A stretch of DNA of 5,244 bases from Acetobacteraceae bacterium. Its GTDB lineage: Bacteria; Pseudomonadota; Alphaproteobacteria; Acetobacterales; Acetobacteraceae. Below are positions 4,936-5,244 of this stretch, piece by piece. The translations under genes and the position numbers were made by a program. Location of the stretch: positions 1-5,244 of the forward strand of contig PLSZ01000194.1 in NCBI GenBank assembly GCA_003164305.1, read 5' to 3'. A model generated the notes under the pieces. It saw only the letters and a list, made by a program, of their open reading frames with translations. It did not search any database and was not told the DNA's origin. How positions within the stretch are numbered: the first letter of the stretch is position 1; the number at the start of each line of letters is the position of its first letter.

Positions 4936-5196
4936 ATGCCCGGCAAAGTGACCGACATAAAACCGGCGGCGAAACAAAACGAAGGCCGCCCGGGTCCGAA
5001 TGAGGGCGAGGGAAGCCAGACCGGCGCGCGTCAATACGACGAGGAGACTCGCGCCTTCGTCGCCAGCGGCAAGGTGAAGCAGGCCGCGGAAGAAGCCGTA
5101 CGGGATGTCAGCGGACCGCAAGCCGCCGAGTTGAAACGCGCGGAGGCTGAAGGGAAGAAGCACAGCCACGGCGAAGACCCGTTGCTGCGCCGATAA
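4936..5196 (+). CDS. Small charged conserved protein, putative stress-induced, 86 residues
   Basis: The function is unknown. The product is strongly hydrophilic with no signal peptide or membrane segment. It begins with a flexible stretch rich in Lys, Asn, Gly and Pro (1-25). A block NEGEGSQTGARQYDEETRAF (22-41) follows, then SGKVKQAAEEAVRDVSGPQAAELKRAEAEGKK (44-75), which looks like one or two amphipathic helices broken at SGP. The pattern E-G-E-G-S-x-T-x-x-R-x-Y, then F-x-x-S-G-x-V-x-x-A-A-x-x-A, recalls small proteobacterial hypothetical proteins. The composition resembles hydrophilin-like stress proteins. The ATG is supported by AGGAG six bases upstream. An EcfG-type promoter at 4865-4889 makes general-stress induction likely. 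The next gene starts 29 bases after its stop on the same strand, so the two probably share a transcript. The gene call is firm, while the stress role is inference from the promoter and composition. Confidence 0.9.
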   Translation: MPGKVTDIKPAAKQNEGRPGPNEGEGSQTGARQYDEETRAFVASGKVKQAAEEAVRDVSGPQAAELKRAEAEGKKHSHGEDPLLRR

Positions 5197-5225
5197 CAGT
5201 CGGCCCTTCATCTGGAGATATCCCG

Positions 5226-5244
5226 ATGGCCATTCCGCCCAGTA
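5226..5244 (+). CDS. Start of a further gene, cut by window edge
   Basis: An ATG at 5226 follows GGAG (5214-5217) with an eight-base gap. The visible codons give MAIPPS before the window ends. It begins 29 bases after the stop of the 86-residue gene and would be the second member of that transcription unit. Nothing can be said of its product. Confidence 0.6.

Noticed and set aside
4765..5211. N-terminal extension of the 166-residue protein up to 5211
   Set aside because: It would lie opposite the well-supported 86-residue gene and its promoter, and the strong AGGAGGAG lies just before the GTG at 4764.

Overview
The window looks like chromosomal DNA from a high-GC alphaproteobacterium. Three things suggest this: strong G/C preference at third codon positions, a stress-inducible type of Ku/LigD operon, and two close matches to the general-stress promoter read by sigma-EcfG (GGAAC-N16/17-CGTT), a sigma factor confined to Alphaproteobacteria. 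An Acetobacteraceae- or Rhizobiales-like host would fit, but nothing here fixes the genus.

Layout, left to right. Positions 1-41 hold the 5' half of a minus-strand tRNA-Ser(GGA) cut by the window edge. A short spacer (42-169) carries an EcfG-type promoter and a good ribosome binding site for ku (170-1066, +). ku overlaps ligD (1063-3618, +) through a GTGA stop/start junction. LigD is the three-domain form in the order phosphoesterase, ATP-dependent ligase, polymerase/primase. Together the two genes are a complete two-component bacterial non-homologous end-joining (NHEJ) system. A 645-bp gene-free stretch (3619-4263) follows. It holds two large inverted repeats (25-bp arms, and about 30-bp arms), a smaller dyad and a possible terminator. 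It separates ligD from a convergent minus-strand gene for a 166-residue conserved protein of unknown function (4264-4764). A 171-bp divergent control region (4765-4935) then leads to an 86-residue, charged, probably intrinsically soluble protein (4936-5196, +), which has its own EcfG-type promoter with a perfect 16-bp palindrome just upstream. A further plus-strand gene begins at 5226 and runs off the window.

How the parts fit. Ku would bind double-strand ends and recruit LigD, which trims, fills and seals them. The promoter matches suggest that this repair operon and the nearby small-protein gene are switched on together in the general stress response (desiccation, stationary phase, heat). 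The repair system itself is a known type. The less ordinary content is the shared stress-promoter architecture, the operator-like palindrome, a hairpin over the ribosome binding site of the 166-residue gene, and the palindromic elements between the convergent genes. I see no convincing new defence or mobile system.
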